This document shows positions 1-9,065 of a stretch of 64,000 nt of DNA, piece by piece; the stretch's first letter is position 1, and every line of letters starts with the position of its first letter. The translations under genes and the position numbers were made by a program. A model generated the notes under the pieces. It was given only the letters and a program-made list of their open reading frames with translations. It had not been told where the DNA came from and did no database searches. Source of the DNA: Synechococcales cyanobacterium CNB. Lineage in GTDB: Bacteria > Planctomycetota > Phycisphaerae > Phycisphaerales > UBA1924. The DNA is taken from positions 124,001-188,000 of the forward strand of contig SZOZ01000001.1 of assembly GCA_030263455.1 (NCBI GenBank). Direction: 5' to 3'.

Positions 1-209
1 ATGATGCCCGCGAGGCGTGCCACGTCGCGCACGCTGCCCTTCCCCAGCGCATCGCGGCGCACCAGTTCAACCAGGGCGGGCGACATGCGCACGAACGCCT
101 CGGCCCGGGCGCCGCGCGAGGTGACCGCCTTCTCGCCCACGTCCACCATCCGGGCACGGCCGTCCGTGCCGACGTGTGTCATCCTGGCCTGGCCCTCATC
201 GTTCTTCAC
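1..209 (-). CDS. moaC: Cyclic pyranopterin monophosphate synthase MoaC, 5' part only
   Basis: This is the N-terminal 69 or so residues of MoaC, which converts the GTP-derived intermediate to cyclic pyranopterin monophosphate in molybdenum cofactor synthesis. Visible family features are the MVDVGEKAV strand and the AEAFVRM helix, followed by KGSVRDVARLAGI, all in the order of E. coli MoaC. The gene runs off the left edge, so the catalytic residues are not visible. I chose the GTG at 207-209 because it overlaps the moeA stop as GTGA and has GGAGG six bases upstream; an internal ATG at 180-182 is the alternative. The overlap implies translational coupling with moeA. Confidence 0.87.
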   Translation of the reverse strand, partial: MKNDEGQARMTHVGTDGRARMVDVGEKAVTSRGARAEAFVRMSPALVELVRRDALGKGSVRDVARLAGI

Positions 210-1429
210 GCCATGCCTCCGCCCGGCGTCCAAGCGTAGAACGGCCACGGCCCTGGGCCGCTCTCGCCCGGGGGGATCTCGACAAAGCCATCACTCGCGC
301 TCACCGCGATCACGTCGCCGGAGCCTTTCGTCTTCACGCGCACCGCCCGTCCGGGCGTGGTCAGTCGCACGGGCCGATGAAGCCAGAGGGAGATCGCTCG
401 CTCCGGTTCGCCGTCGAGCACGACCATGCCGTCGGCGCCCCATACATGATCCATGCCCGCTAGTCGCGCCAGCGCTGGCGCGCCGAATCTCCGCGCGGTG
501 ACCATCACCGAAACCGGGTTGCCGGGGAGCGCAAGCACGGCCTGGCCGCGCGACCCCACGCCAGCGAGCAGCGGCTTGCCCGGCCGCTGCGACACACAAT
601 GAAACACACGCTTCACGCCGAGCGATTCCAACACCCCCGGCACGAAGTCCCGCTGTCCCATCGATACGCCACCAGATACGAGCACGGCATCGGCGGCTTC
701 GAGCGCGCGTCCCAGGGAGGCGCGCAACAGTGCTTGTTCATCCGCGCTCCGTTCGGTCGAGACCAGCATCAGCCACGGCACGCAGGCGACAAACGCTGTC
801 AGTGCGGATGAGTTCGAGTCCCGCAACTGCCACGGCTCTACCCGGTGCTCCGGCGGCAGGATCTCGTCGCCCGTCGCCACGATCGCCACGCGCACGCGAC
901 ACCGAACCGTCGGCGACGCCACGCCGAACGCGGCGAGCGCCCCCGCGACCGGAGGGGTGATCAGGCGACCAGCCTTTGCAAATACCGTGCCTGCCGGCCC
1001 ATTCTCGCCCTGCCGCCGGATGTTCTCGTCCTCGTTCAATCGCGCGATCAGGTCCGCGCCGACCTCGATCCATCCGTCGCCTTCCACGACGTCCTCACGG
1101 CGCAGCACCGCTGTCGCGCCGTGCGGCACGGGCGCGCCCGTGACGATGCGAGCCGCACACACCTCACGCAGCGTTTCTGGCGCTCGCCCGATCGCCGCCT
1201 CGCCCGCAACGCTGATCCGTCCGGGCCGCAGGCGCGCGAGATGCACCGCGTACCCGTCCATCGCGCTGACCGTCAGCGGAGGGCTTGGCCGATCGGCGGC
1301 GGCATTCTCCGCCAGTACTCGACCGGCGGCCTCACGAAGTCCTACGCGCTCGGTCGCGACCGGGGATAACCGTTCCAGCAGCGCCCGCAGCGCGTCGCCC
1401 GGCGACGGCAGCGGGTGTTCCACGTTCAT
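206..1429 (-). CDS. moeA: Molybdopterin molybdenumtransferase MoeA
   Basis: MoeA inserts molybdate into adenylylated molybdopterin in the last step of cofactor synthesis. The 407-residue product has the family hallmarks in order: SAMDGYAV near residue 58, VATGDEI followed by DSNS in the middle domain, SGGVSMGQRDFV, and LPGNPVSV in the C-terminal part. The ATG at 1427-1429 overlaps the stop of the upstream gene as ATGA, and the gene overlaps moaC by four bases downstream, so all three are probably one leftward transcript. An upstream in-frame extension to 1552 is possible but would bury most of the neighbour's 3' end. Confidence 0.95.
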   Translation of the reverse strand: MNVEHPLPSPGDALRALLERLSPVATERVGLREAAGRVLAENAAADRPSPPLTVSAMDGYAVHLARLRPGRISVAGEAAIGRAPETLREVCAARIVTGAPVPHGATAVLRREDVVEGDGWIEVGADLIARLNEDENIRRQGENGPAGTVFAKAGRLITPPVAGALAAFGVASPTVRCRVRVAIVATGDEILPPEHRVEPWQLRDSNSSALTAFVACVPWLMLVSTERSADEQALLRASLGRALEAADAVLVSGGVSMGQRDFVPGVLESLGVKRVFHCVSQRPGKPLLAGVGSRGQAVLALPGNPVSVMVTARRFGAPALARLAGMDHVWGADGMVVLDGEPERAISLWLHRPVRLTTPGRAVRVKTKGSGDVIAVSASDGFVEIPPGESGPGPWPFYAWTPGGGMA

Positions 1430-1788
1430 CGGTTCTTCTTCCGCTTCTCCCCACCCTTGCTCTTCTTGCCGTCCTTCGCAGACTTCGAGATCACATCTTC
1501 GACCCACCCTCGGTTGCGCATCATCGGCGGGAAGCCGATGGTCGGTGCGCACAGGTGTGCGACGTGCATCAGATCGTCCTCAGTCCACCCGGCCGCGAGT
1601 GCCTTGCGGCAGTGCGAGTGCGCCGCTCCCTCCAGCCCCGCGCCGAGCGAGATCGCCAGCTTGACCAGTGCGATGGTCTTCAGGTCCAGAGGCCCGGCGT
1701 TCGCGCACGCCTCGCCGAAGCGCTCGTAGGCCGCGAGCAGTTCGGGCTGTTCCTTGCCGATCCGTCGATACGCAGAGGGGAGGCTCAT
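1426..1788 (-). CDS. Carboxymuconolactone decarboxylase / AhpD-like protein
   Basis: A 120-residue all-helical protein of the carboxymuconolactone decarboxylase family, recognised from LDLKTIALVKLAISLGAG followed by AHSHCRKALAAGWTEDDLMHV. In AhpD-type members a CxxC pair does redox work; here only one cysteine (SHCRK) is present, so peroxidase activity is doubtful and a different role is likely. The C-terminus is a lysine-rich tail (KSAKDGKKSKGGEKRKKNR). AGGAG lies about eight bases before the ATG. It is the first gene of the leftward moeA-moaC unit, but nothing in the sequence ties it to cofactor synthesis. Confidence 0.75.
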   Translation of the reverse strand: MSLPSAYRRIGKEQPELLAAYERFGEACANAGPLDLKTIALVKLAISLGAGLEGAAHSHCRKALAAGWTEDDLMHVAHLCAPTIGFPPMMRNRGWVEDVISKSAKDGKKSKGGEKRKKNR

Positions 1789-1851
1789 GCCGGGTTCTCC
1801 TGGATGGCTGGACGGTTCGATGCCGTGATCGTCCCCGGATTGTTGACCTTA

Positions 1852-1857
1852 TACACT
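1852..1857 (+). promoter_or_regulatory. Probable -10 box (TACACT) for a leaderless moaD transcript
   Basis: TACACT fits the TANNNT -10 consensus and ends seven bases before the moaD ATG at 1865. No Shine-Dalgarno sequence is present, which suggests that transcription starts at or next to the start codon. No convincing -35 box was seen. This is an inference from spacing. Confidence 0.4.
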
Positions 1858-1864
1858 CCGCGTG

Positions 1865-2110
1865 ATGGACGTCGCAGTCTTGCTCTTCGGTCCGGCCGCC
1901 GCCGTCGCGGGTTCGTCGGTGGTCGCCGTCCGGGCCGGCACGAACCCGACCGTCGCGTCGCTTGTGCCGCTGTTGCGAGATGCCTGTCCCGCAATTGCCC
2001 CGATGCTGCCGAGCCTGCGGATCGCGTTGAACGGCGAGTTCGCGCTTCCCGACGCGGTTGTCCGGGCCGGCGACGAAGTAGCCCTGATCGGCCTGGTTTC
2101 GGGGGGATAA
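1865..2110 (+). CDS. moaD: Molybdopterin synthase small subunit MoaD
   Basis: An 81-residue ubiquitin-fold sulfur carrier ending in Gly-Gly (LIGLVSGG), the residue pair that is adenylylated and thiocarboxylated to deliver sulfur to MoaE. The preceding VRAGDEVALIG is the usual MoaD/ThiS C-terminal strand. A GTG codon lies directly before the ATG, so the start could be three bases earlier. The stop codon shares its last base with the moaE start (TAATG), as expected for two subunits made in fixed ratio. Confidence 0.9.
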   Translation: MDVAVLLFGPAAAVAGSSVVAVRAGTNPTVASLVPLLRDACPAIAPMLPSLRIALNGEFALPDAVVRAGDEVALIGLVSGG

Positions 2111-2535
2111 TGACGATCAGCGTCCAGATTGCGGACGGTCCGCTCGGAGCGCACAGGCTTGAGCCTCCGCTTCAGGGAAGCGGGGCGACAGTCGTCTTCG
2201 AGGGCATCGTGAGGCCCACCGAGAACGGTCTGCCGATCGACGGTCTGCACTACGAGACCTATGAGCCGATGGCCCAGCGACAGATGCACGCCATCGCCGC
2301 CGACCTCATGCAACGCTTCGGCCTGCTCCGAGTCGGCGTCGAGCACAGCCGAGGTTTCGTGCCGGTCGGGGAGCGTTCCTTCCGCCTCGTCATCCTCTCC
2401 GCCCACCGACGCGAGGCACTCGACGCGATGGACGAGTTCATCGATCGTCTCAAGCGGGATGTCCCGATCTGGAAGCGCGCCTCACCGCCGGCGGCGAGGC
2501 AGGAGAAACCTCAGGCCAGTGCCGAGTCGCCGTGA
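2110..2535 (+). CDS. moaE: Molybdopterin synthase catalytic subunit MoaE
   Basis: MoaE uses thiocarboxylated MoaD to convert cyclic pyranopterin monophosphate to molybdopterin. The 141-residue product shows VVFEGIVRPTENG, LHYETYEPMAQRQM, the VEHSRGFVPVGE loop and VPIWKR, whose lysine matches the catalytic lysine of the family. After this lysine the protein ends in a short proline/alanine-rich tail (ASPPAARQEKP) without the usual final tryptophan-containing segment, so the C-terminus diverges from typical MoaE. Translationally coupled to moaD. Confidence 0.92.
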   Translation: MTISVQIADGPLGAHRLEPPLQGSGATVVFEGIVRPTENGLPIDGLHYETYEPMAQRQMHAIAADLMQRFGLLRVGVEHSRGFVPVGERSFRLVILSAHRREALDAMDEFIDRLKRDVPIWKRASPPAARQEKPQASAESP

Positions 2536-2619
2536 ACAACTCGAGACGGGACATAGCGATGACGCTGGGCACGCCCCGCATGAACCCGGCCGCGGATCAC
2601 ATTGGACGGCGAATCACGA

Positions 2620-4869
2620 CTACGGGCAGCCGGTCACGAATGCGTTGAGGAACGTCAGGAAGTCGAGCGTGTCCACCTTCGTATCCCCGTTGAGGTCCGG
2701 GTTGCCGATGTTCGTCGAGCCGGTGAAGTCATTCATGAAGGCCAGGAAGTCCTGCGTGTTCACCGTCCCATCGCCGTTGTAGTCCGCGAGGCAGTCGTCG
2801 CACTCGACGGCGACGATGGAGAACGCATCCACTCCCGCCTCGACTCCGGAGAAGTTGTTCCAGGACGAAGCCGAGAATCGAACCCGGACCTGCGATGAGA
2901 GCGGGACGTGCTTGTCGAGCCGCACGGTGTTCCGCTCCCAGCCCGGTGTGCTGAGGTGCGTCGCGATCTCCACCCACGCCGTTCCGTCGTGGCTCGCTTC
3001 TACCCGGAGCGGCGTGCTGCCGAGCGTCGTCTGGTGCCACGCGGCGTAGGAGACCTCGGCCGCCCCGGCCTGACTGAGATCGAAGGGGGGGGACAAAAGG
3101 ATCGTCGGCCCGCCGATCAGCATCTCCCCGGGCACGGCTCCCGTGACCCACGCCATGCCCGAGCCGTCGTGATCTCCCTGCGGCTCGTACTCGTTCGCGG
3201 CGATCGGCTGTGTCCGTGTCCACGCGCCGGACTGCACCGACTGATTGGTCGTAGTCCAGCCGAGGTCCGTCGAGAAATCGTCGGCGATGACCCCCGCCTC
3301 TCCCGTCGCGGCGATGAGCGGATGGCCGCCCCCCAGCGAGGCATTCAGCACGTCGATGTAGAGCAGACCGTCCGTGTCCGCTGCGGAGAACCAGAAATCG
3401 GCCTCTTCATAGCACTCCATGGCGGGGATGGACGCCGTGTACACGGCCGCTGATTCCTGCGTCATCACGAACTCTGACGTCGCGCCATCCCTGCGGACGT
3501 GCAGCCTGACTGTCGCCGGATCCAGCGTTACGCCCTGCTCCACGATGCCGACCCGGACGGGCACGTTCACGCCCGGCTTGGCGAGCGTCGGCAGGCCGTC
3601 GGGGTAGTCGAACTGGAGCGAGTCCGTCCCGACGCGAACCAGGAAGAGTCCGCGTTCGATGTCGCTGATGGCGATGGTTCCGCTCGGCAGGAAGGGGTAG
3701 CAGTCCCACGCGCCGTGGTACCCGGGGGCGTCGCTCTCGGGGTGTGTATCGAACCACGCGATCTGCTCGGCATTCAGCGGATCGCTCACGTCAAACACAC
3801 GCAAGCCAGAGAGGTAGTTCGCCTGGTAGGCCTTCCCGTCGAGAATGTACAGGTTGTGGTCCGTGCTCGTCTTCCCGCTCGTGAACCAACCCTTGTATAC
3901 CGGGGAAGCCGGATTCTGCACGTCAACCACGTGCGTCCGGGTGGTCGGCGCCGGGTCCGGTTCGTCCATCTCGTCGTTGATGAGGAAGTACTTGCCGTCC
4001 TCTGTCAGCCATCCCTGGTGGCAGTACCGCGTTCCGGGGTACTTCAACCCGCCGATCCTGACCATATTGGACTTGTTCGTCACGTCCACGACGTCCAGCC
4101 CAGCCGATCCGGTACAGCAGTAGGCGATCTCTCGGCCCGCGAAGGGGCCGCTGGTGTACGTCACGATCTGCGCTTCGTGCACGTACCGCGTGTTCCAGCT
4201 CCCCACGATCTTGGGGTCGGTGGGGTCCGTGGTGCTGACCGCCACGAGTCCGCCGTTGGCGATGTTCGCCCCAGCCAAGTAGAGGTAGCCGGAGTCCGGG
4301 TTCGACGCGATGGTGTGCGTGGACGAATGACCGTTCTGTGTCTTGTTCTTGACGTGAACGACCGTACCACTATCCACGCCGCTCAGGTCGATGACCTGGA
4401 TGCCCAGCCCACCCTCGCTCACCGCGTAGGCATGGTGCCCGATCACCTTGAAATCTCGCCACAGGCTTGTTGCGCCCGGAACATATCCGACGAGCACCGG
4501 CAACGTGGGGTTTGTCACTTCCAGCACGGCCGTCCCGCGTCGCAGGCCGAGCAAAATGTACTCGCGCCCGCTCGGAGAGACGTATCCCCAGCAGACATTC
4601 GCTGAGATCTGCGTGTCCGGGAACAGGTTCAGAGGCATCCACGACAGCAGCGTGACGTTGTGCGCGTCGAACTCAGCGATGCGCCCGTTCTCGGGCTTCA
4701 GCGGCCCGGACACCAAGGGGCCGTACACCGGCACGATCTGGTCCATCAGTTTGCGGCGATCGTCGTCCTGACCCGACACCGTGCTCGGCGACGCGACCAG
4801 GCCAAGAAACATGCCCGCGGACACTGCCGACACGAACCCTTGAACACAACGCCCTGCCTTGACGCCCAT
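2620..4869 (-). CDS. Secreted choice-of-anchor B (LVIVD-repeat) protein with EF-hand-like C-terminal tail
   Basis: A 749-residue exported protein. A signal peptide (SAVSAGMFLGLVASPSTVSG) is followed by beta-propeller-like repeats with phrases such as GIQVIDLSG, LDVVDVTNK and LRVFDVSDP, typical of choice-of-anchor B / LVIVD proteins. A beta-sandwich region follows, and the protein ends with two EF-hand-like segments (DYNGDGTVNTQDFLAFMNDF and DLNGDTKVDTLDFLTFLNAF). The same kind of tail is on the protein at 41913-42761. The ATG at 4869 has GGGAG eight bases upstream; a GTG three codons earlier abuts that site and is unlikely. Substrate and role are unknown. Confidence 0.8.
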   Translation of the reverse strand: MGVKAGRCVQGFVSAVSAGMFLGLVASPSTVSGQDDDRRKLMDQIVPVYGPLVSGPLKPENGRIAEFDAHNVTLLSWMPLNLFPDTQISANVCWGYVSPSGREYILLGLRRGTAVLEVTNPTLPVLVGYVPGATSLWRDFKVIGHHAYAVSEGGLGIQVIDLSGVDSGTVVHVKNKTQNGHSSTHTIASNPDSGYLYLAGANIANGGLVAVSTTDPTDPKIVGSWNTRYVHEAQIVTYTSGPFAGREIAYCCTGSAGLDVVDVTNKSNMVRIGGLKYPGTRYCHQGWLTEDGKYFLINDEMDEPDPAPTTRTHVVDVQNPASPVYKGWFTSGKTSTDHNLYILDGKAYQANYLSGLRVFDVSDPLNAEQIAWFDTHPESDAPGYHGAWDCYPFLPSGTIAISDIERGLFLVRVGTDSLQFDYPDGLPTLAKPGVNVPVRVGIVEQGVTLDPATVRLHVRRDGATSEFVMTQESAAVYTASIPAMECYEEADFWFSAADTDGLLYIDVLNASLGGGHPLIAATGEAGVIADDFSTDLGWTTTNQSVQSGAWTRTQPIAANEYEPQGDHDGSGMAWVTGAVPGEMLIGGPTILLSPPFDLSQAGAAEVSYAAWHQTTLGSTPLRVEASHDGTAWVEIATHLSTPGWERNTVRLDKHVPLSSQVRVRFSASSWNNFSGVEAGVDAFSIVAVECDDCLADYNGDGTVNTQDFLAFMNDFTGSTNIGNPDLNGDTKVDTLDFLTFLNAFVTGCP

Positions 4870-5088
4870 GTGATGCACTCCCAGCCAGATGCTTTCCAGC
4901 CCGTGTCAATCTACCAGATAGGCCGTTGCAAGGGAAGCAAGCCGACCCATAACGTCGCCCCGAGGAGGGTAACCCCCTGCGCCGACAGACAATCCCCTGA
5001 TCCCTCCCAGGCCGCACATCTTCATTCCCGCTCTCCGACTGCCGATACCCCTTGCGGGTTCACGACCAACGGGAGGTGGTGCTGCGCC

Positions 5089-6942
5089 ATGACTCAGAGC
5101 GGCGATCAGCCACATGCGGAAGCACGGCGGAGGCGTTCATTCGCTCCGGGCCGCTTCACCGGGGAGTCCGCGCCGGTCTGGGCGGCGTTGGCGATCATGC
5201 TGGTCGTGGTTGGTTCGGTGGGGGTAACAGCGTGGCTCACGGTTCGCGGTCACGCGAGGGCGATGAGGGAGGCGCGGGCGGCGCAGGTGGAGAACGCCTG
5301 CCGCTTTGTTGCCGAGGCCGCGTCTCCGCTGCTCGCGGCGGGTGATCTCACGGCCGTTCGCCGCATCGTCATCGACGCCGCTCGTGCGAACTCGCTCGAC
5401 GACCTGCGGATCGTGCTCGGGGACGGTGGGGTTCTCGCCGCCGCCGACCCCGCGAAGATCACTCTGCACCTGCTGCCGAACAGACTTCCGGAGGTTTCGA
5501 TCGCGCCCGCTGCGGCAAGCGACTCGCGGATTGTGCAGATCGCGCAGCCGGTTGACGTGCCGGGACGCGGGCGTGCTCGCCTGGAGGCGTCGGGTCCTGC
5601 CACCGTGCCCACGGGGGCGATGCGCGACGCGCAGGCCGCCGCGGGCATTGTCGGCGCTGTTGGGCTGGTCTCGCTCCTGCTCGTCTCACGCGTGCTCCAG
5701 CGTCGGCTCAGGGGCATGGCCGCCATTCGCGCCAGCCTGATCGCCTTCGAGCGGGGCGAGCGTGCATCGGCAACACTCATCGTTGACGAATCCCTCGGCG
5801 GCGAGGCCCGCGCGTGGAACGATCTGCTGGCGTTGCGAGACCTGGAGCGCCGCGCCGAGCGCGCGAAGCACGCGGCCGATGCGATGGGGGCGCATCGCGC
5901 CCAGCGCGGCGAACTCGACGACGCATGCGATGCGCTCTGGCAGGGTCTCATCCTCATCGACGAGAACCTGCGCTCGAAGTACGCGAACGGCGCGGCGGCG
6001 GTCTTCCTTCGCGCCAAGCGGGACGAGATCGTCGGGAGCGAGATCACGAAGTTCGTCGCGGACGAGCGGCTCGTGAACACGATCCGCGGCGTCGCCTCCG
6101 GCGTCATCCGCAACCGCCTTGCCGTCGAGGTCGAACGCACGGGGGACAACGGTTCCGGCGTGCTGCGATTCAGCGTGCGGCCTGTCCGGCGGGAGGATTC
6201 CGCGGCCGCGATGATCCTCATCGAGGACGTGACGCAGCAGCGCGTCGCCGACGCCGCCCGGAACGCCTTTGTCGCCCAGGCGTCCCACGAACTGCGCACG
6301 CCGCTGACGAACATCCGTCTCTACGTCGAGCAGCTCCTCGACGGCGAGCCGACGCCGGCCGACCGTGCGCAGGCCATCAACGTCATCAACCAGGAGAGCA
6401 GGCGGCTGGAGAGGATCGTTTCCGACATGCTCTCCGTCGCTGAGATCGAGGCGGGCCAGCTGCGCATCGTCGAGAACGATGTTCGCCTCGACGCCCTGTT
6501 CGCCGAACTCGAAGCCGACTACAGGGCACAGGCCGAGGAGAAGGGCCTCGACCTCCGGTTCGACCTCCCCCCCAAGCTTCCGGTCATCCAGGGCGACCGG
6601 GACAAGATCGCCTTGGCGCTCCACAACCTCATCGGCAACGCGCTGAAGTACACGCCCGCCGGAGGCTCGGTGCGCGTCATCGTTGCCGACGACGAGGAGA
6701 ACTTCACGGTTGACGTTGTGGACACCGGCATCGGCATCTCGCCCGAGGACGCCGAGCGAGTCTTCGACAAGTTCTACCGAGCCAAGGACCGCCGTGTCAC
6801 GGAACTCACGGGCACCGGCCTCGGCCTTGCGCTGGCACGAGAGGTCATCCGTCTCCACGGCGGCGACGTCACCGTCCAGTCCGAACTCGACAAGGGAAGC
6901 ACCTTCACCCTCTCGATACCGATTCATGCGAGGGCCGCGTAG
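5089..6942 (+). CDS. Membrane sensor histidine kinase (PAS-HisKA-HATPase)
   Basis: A 617-residue two-component sensor. Two membrane segments (about residues 30-50 and 180-200) flank a roughly 130-residue extracytoplasmic region. Then come a helical linker, a PAS-like domain (WQGLILIDENLRSKYANGAA), the HisKA phosphoacceptor helix with SHELRTPLTNIRLY (His near residue 400), and an ATPase domain with the N, G1 (DTGIGISPED) and G2 (GTGLGLALAREV) boxes. GGGAGGTGG lies about eight bases before the ATG. No response regulator gene is adjacent; the gene instead heads the secretion/pilus operon, 24 bases before a STAS gene, so it may sense envelope state for that system. Confidence 0.9.
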   Translation: MTQSGDQPHAEARRRRSFAPGRFTGESAPVWAALAIMLVVVGSVGVTAWLTVRGHARAMREARAAQVENACRFVAEAASPLLAAGDLTAVRRIVIDAARANSLDDLRIVLGDGGVLAAADPAKITLHLLPNRLPEVSIAPAAASDSRIVQIAQPVDVPGRGRARLEASGPATVPTGAMRDAQAAAGIVGAVGLVSLLLVSRVLQRRLRGMAAIRASLIAFERGERASATLIVDESLGGEARAWNDLLALRDLERRAERAKHAADAMGAHRAQRGELDDACDALWQGLILIDENLRSKYANGAAAVFLRAKRDEIVGSEITKFVADERLVNTIRGVASGVIRNRLAVEVERTGDNGSGVLRFSVRPVRREDSAAAMILIEDVTQQRVADAARNAFVAQASHELRTPLTNIRLYVEQLLDGEPTPADRAQAINVINQESRRLERIVSDMLSVAEIEAGQLRIVENDVRLDALFAELEADYRAQAEEKGLDLRFDLPPKLPVIQGDRDKIALALHNLIGNALKYTPAGGSVRVIVADDEENFTVDVVDTGIGISPEDAERVFDKFYRAKDRRVTELTGTGLGLALAREVIRLHGGDVTVQSELDKGSTFTLSIPIHARAA

Positions 6943-6966
6943 CGCACGCGCCCGGGGAGGGGCGAC

Positions 6967-7302
6967 ATGCAGATCATCGAGCAGCGACAGGGCGCCGTCA
7001 CCGTTCTCAAGCCGATCGGGCCGCTGGTCCAGAAGGACGCCGATGCGCTGAAGACACGTGCGGCGGACGTCCTGCGCAAGAGCCTGGGACGGTTCGTCAT
7101 CGACGCTTCCGCCATCGCGTACGCCGACAGCCGGGGCCTCGAAGTCCTCGTCGAACTCACGGAGGAACTCGGCACGGGCGGTCAGTCCCTCAAGATCAGC
7201 GCGGCCAACGAAACTCTCCGCGAAGTGCTCGAACTCACCGAACTCGCGCCTCTCTTCGAGTATCACGAGGACGTGAACTCCGCCGTGAGGAGCTTCCTGT
7301 GA
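6967..7302 (+). CDS. STAS-domain (anti-sigma factor antagonist-like) protein
   Basis: A 111-residue single STAS domain. The segment FVIDASAIAYADSRGLEVL contains the serine (DSRG) that partner-switching kinases phosphorylate in SpoIIAA/RsbV-type proteins. A strong GGGGAGGGG site precedes the ATG. Its stop overlaps the GspE-like start as GTGA, so it is made together with the secretion ATPase. No anti-sigma kinase is adjacent except the histidine kinase just upstream, whose HATPase domain is of the two-component type. It may regulate the machine rather than a sigma factor; this is inference. Confidence 0.85.
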   Translation: MQIIEQRQGAVTVLKPIGPLVQKDADALKTRAADVLRKSLGRFVIDASAIAYADSRGLEVLVELTEELGTGGQSLKISAANETLREVLELTELAPLFEYHEDVNSAVRSFL

Positions 7303-9065
7303 GCGCGACGCCGTACAAGAAGATCCGCGTCGGGGAGGTGCTCCTCCAGGCGGGGCTTGTCAATGAGCAGCAGCTCCAGCGAGCGCTCGAGGACCAGAAG
7401 TCCACGGGCCAGATGCTCGGCGAGATGCTCGTTGAGCAGGGTGTCATCACCAGCGCCGCGCTCGTCAGGGCCATCGCGGACTGCCTTGGCGTCAGGGGGT
7501 GCCACCTCCGGCACGGCCTGATCGACCCCTCGCTGCTGCAGCTCATCGGCGAGGAAGAGGCCGAGCGACTCAAGGTGATTCCGCTCTTCCGCGTGCGAGA
7601 CGTGCTCACCGTCGCCATGGCGGAGCCGCAGTCCCTGCCCACGATCGATCGGCTTCGTGCGGTCACCGGCTGTCGCATCAGGCCCGTCTTCGCGCTCGAA
7701 GGCAACATCCTTGAGTACATCCGCAAGTACGCCGGCGGGAACGTTGACGTTGACGAGTTCCTCACGTCGCTGGCCCAGACGGACGTGGAGGTCGTCGAGC
7801 GGGAGACCGTCGATGAAGGGCCGTCCACCGACCTCGACAAGATGGTCGCCGGCAGCCCGATCGTCAACCTCGTCAACGTCGCGCTGCTCACCGCCGTGAA
7901 GGACCGGGCGAGCGACATCCACATCGAACCAGACAAGCGCGGCACAAGAATCCGGTACCGCATCGACGGCGTGCTTCGCGACCTGATGAAGCCCCCCCCG
8001 GGCATGCACGCCGCCATCGTGTCGCGCGTCAAAGTCATCGGCAAGATGGACATCGCCGAGAAGCGGCTCCCGCAGGAGGGCCGCGTCCGGATCGTCGCCG
8101 AAGGGCGCGAGATCGACCTGCGTGTCAGCAGCCTGCCCACACTGCTCGGCGAGAAACTCGTCGTCCGCATCCTCGACAAGCAGAATCTCCGTGTGCGCCT
8201 CGAAGACCTCGGCTTCCGCCAGGACGCCATGGAAACCTTCAAGCGCATCCTGCGGCAGTCGCACGGACTCGTGCTGGTCACAGGCCCCACCGGCTCGGGC
8301 AAGACGACCACGCTCTACTCCGCTCTCGACCTCCTCCGCAGCCCGGAACGGAACATCATCACCGTCGAAGACCCGGTCGAGTATCAGCTCGATCTGGTCA
8401 ACCAGACCGGCGTGAACGAGTCCATCGGCCTCACCTTCGCCCGCTGTCTGCGGAGCATTATCCGCCAGGATCCCGACATCATCATGGTCGGCGAGATCCG
8501 CGACGAGGAGACAGCCCGGGTCGCTGTTCAGGCGGCTCTGACGGGGCACGGCGTGCTGGCCACTCTCCACACGAACGACGCGCCGGGAGCGGTTGCACGC
8601 CTCCTCGACATGAACGTCGAGTCGTACCTGCTGTCGAGCGCGCTCAACGGCGCGGTCGCCCAGAGGCTGGCACGCACGATCTGTTCGTCCTGCGAGACCA
8701 AGTACTACCCGGCCGAGCACGTTCTCAGGGATGCCGGGCTGGACGGCCTTTCCGGGCGGGCGTTCAAGAAGGGCGCGGGGTGCCAGTCCTGCCACAACAG
8801 CGGGTACCACGGGCGGTTGGGCGTCTACGAGGTCATGGAAGTGACGTCCGACGTTCGCCAGTTGATCTACCGCGCCGTGCCGTCCCACGAACTCCGTAGG
8901 GCGCTGAAGACCCACGGGTACAAGTCGCTCCGCGAAGAGGGGGTGCTTCTCGCGCTCGACGGCAAGACAAGCCTCGAAGAGGTTCTGCGTGTCACCAAGA
9001 CCGATGAGGGAGGAGATGATGTGACCGAGGTCGCTCCCGCCGTCGAACTCCGGAGGGCCGCATGA
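7299..9065 (+). CDS. gspE: GspE/PilB-type assembly ATPase with N-terminal MshEN-like domain
   Basis: Cytoplasmic hexameric ATPase that powers pseudopilus or pilus assembly, 588 residues. The N-terminus (KIRVGEVLLQAGLVNEQQL, then LGEMLVEQGVI) fits the MshEN / T2SSE_N repeat, which in some homologues binds cyclic di-GMP. The catalytic part has GPTGSGKTT (Walker A, Lys near 335), the Asp box GLTFARCLRSIIRQDPDII with Walker B MVGEIRD, and the His box LATLHTND. A zinc site is formed by CSSC and CQSC near residues 466-500. It overlaps both neighbours by four bases. Confidence 0.95.
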   Translation: MSATPYKKIRVGEVLLQAGLVNEQQLQRALEDQKSTGQMLGEMLVEQGVITSAALVRAIADCLGVRGCHLRHGLIDPSLLQLIGEEEAERLKVIPLFRVRDVLTVAMAEPQSLPTIDRLRAVTGCRIRPVFALEGNILEYIRKYAGGNVDVDEFLTSLAQTDVEVVERETVDEGPSTDLDKMVAGSPIVNLVNVALLTAVKDRASDIHIEPDKRGTRIRYRIDGVLRDLMKPPPGMHAAIVSRVKVIGKMDIAEKRLPQEGRVRIVAEGREIDLRVSSLPTLLGEKLVVRILDKQNLRVRLEDLGFRQDAMETFKRILRQSHGLVLVTGPTGSGKTTTLYSALDLLRSPERNIITVEDPVEYQLDLVNQTGVNESIGLTFARCLRSIIRQDPDIIMVGEIRDEETARVAVQAALTGHGVLATLHTNDAPGAVARLLDMNVESYLLSSALNGAVAQRLARTICSSCETKYYPAEHVLRDAGLDGLSGRAFKKGAGCQSCHNSGYHGRLGVYEVMEVTSDVRQLIYRAVPSHELRRALKTHGYKSLREEGVLLALDGKTSLEEVLRVTKTDEGGDDVTEVAPAVELRRAA

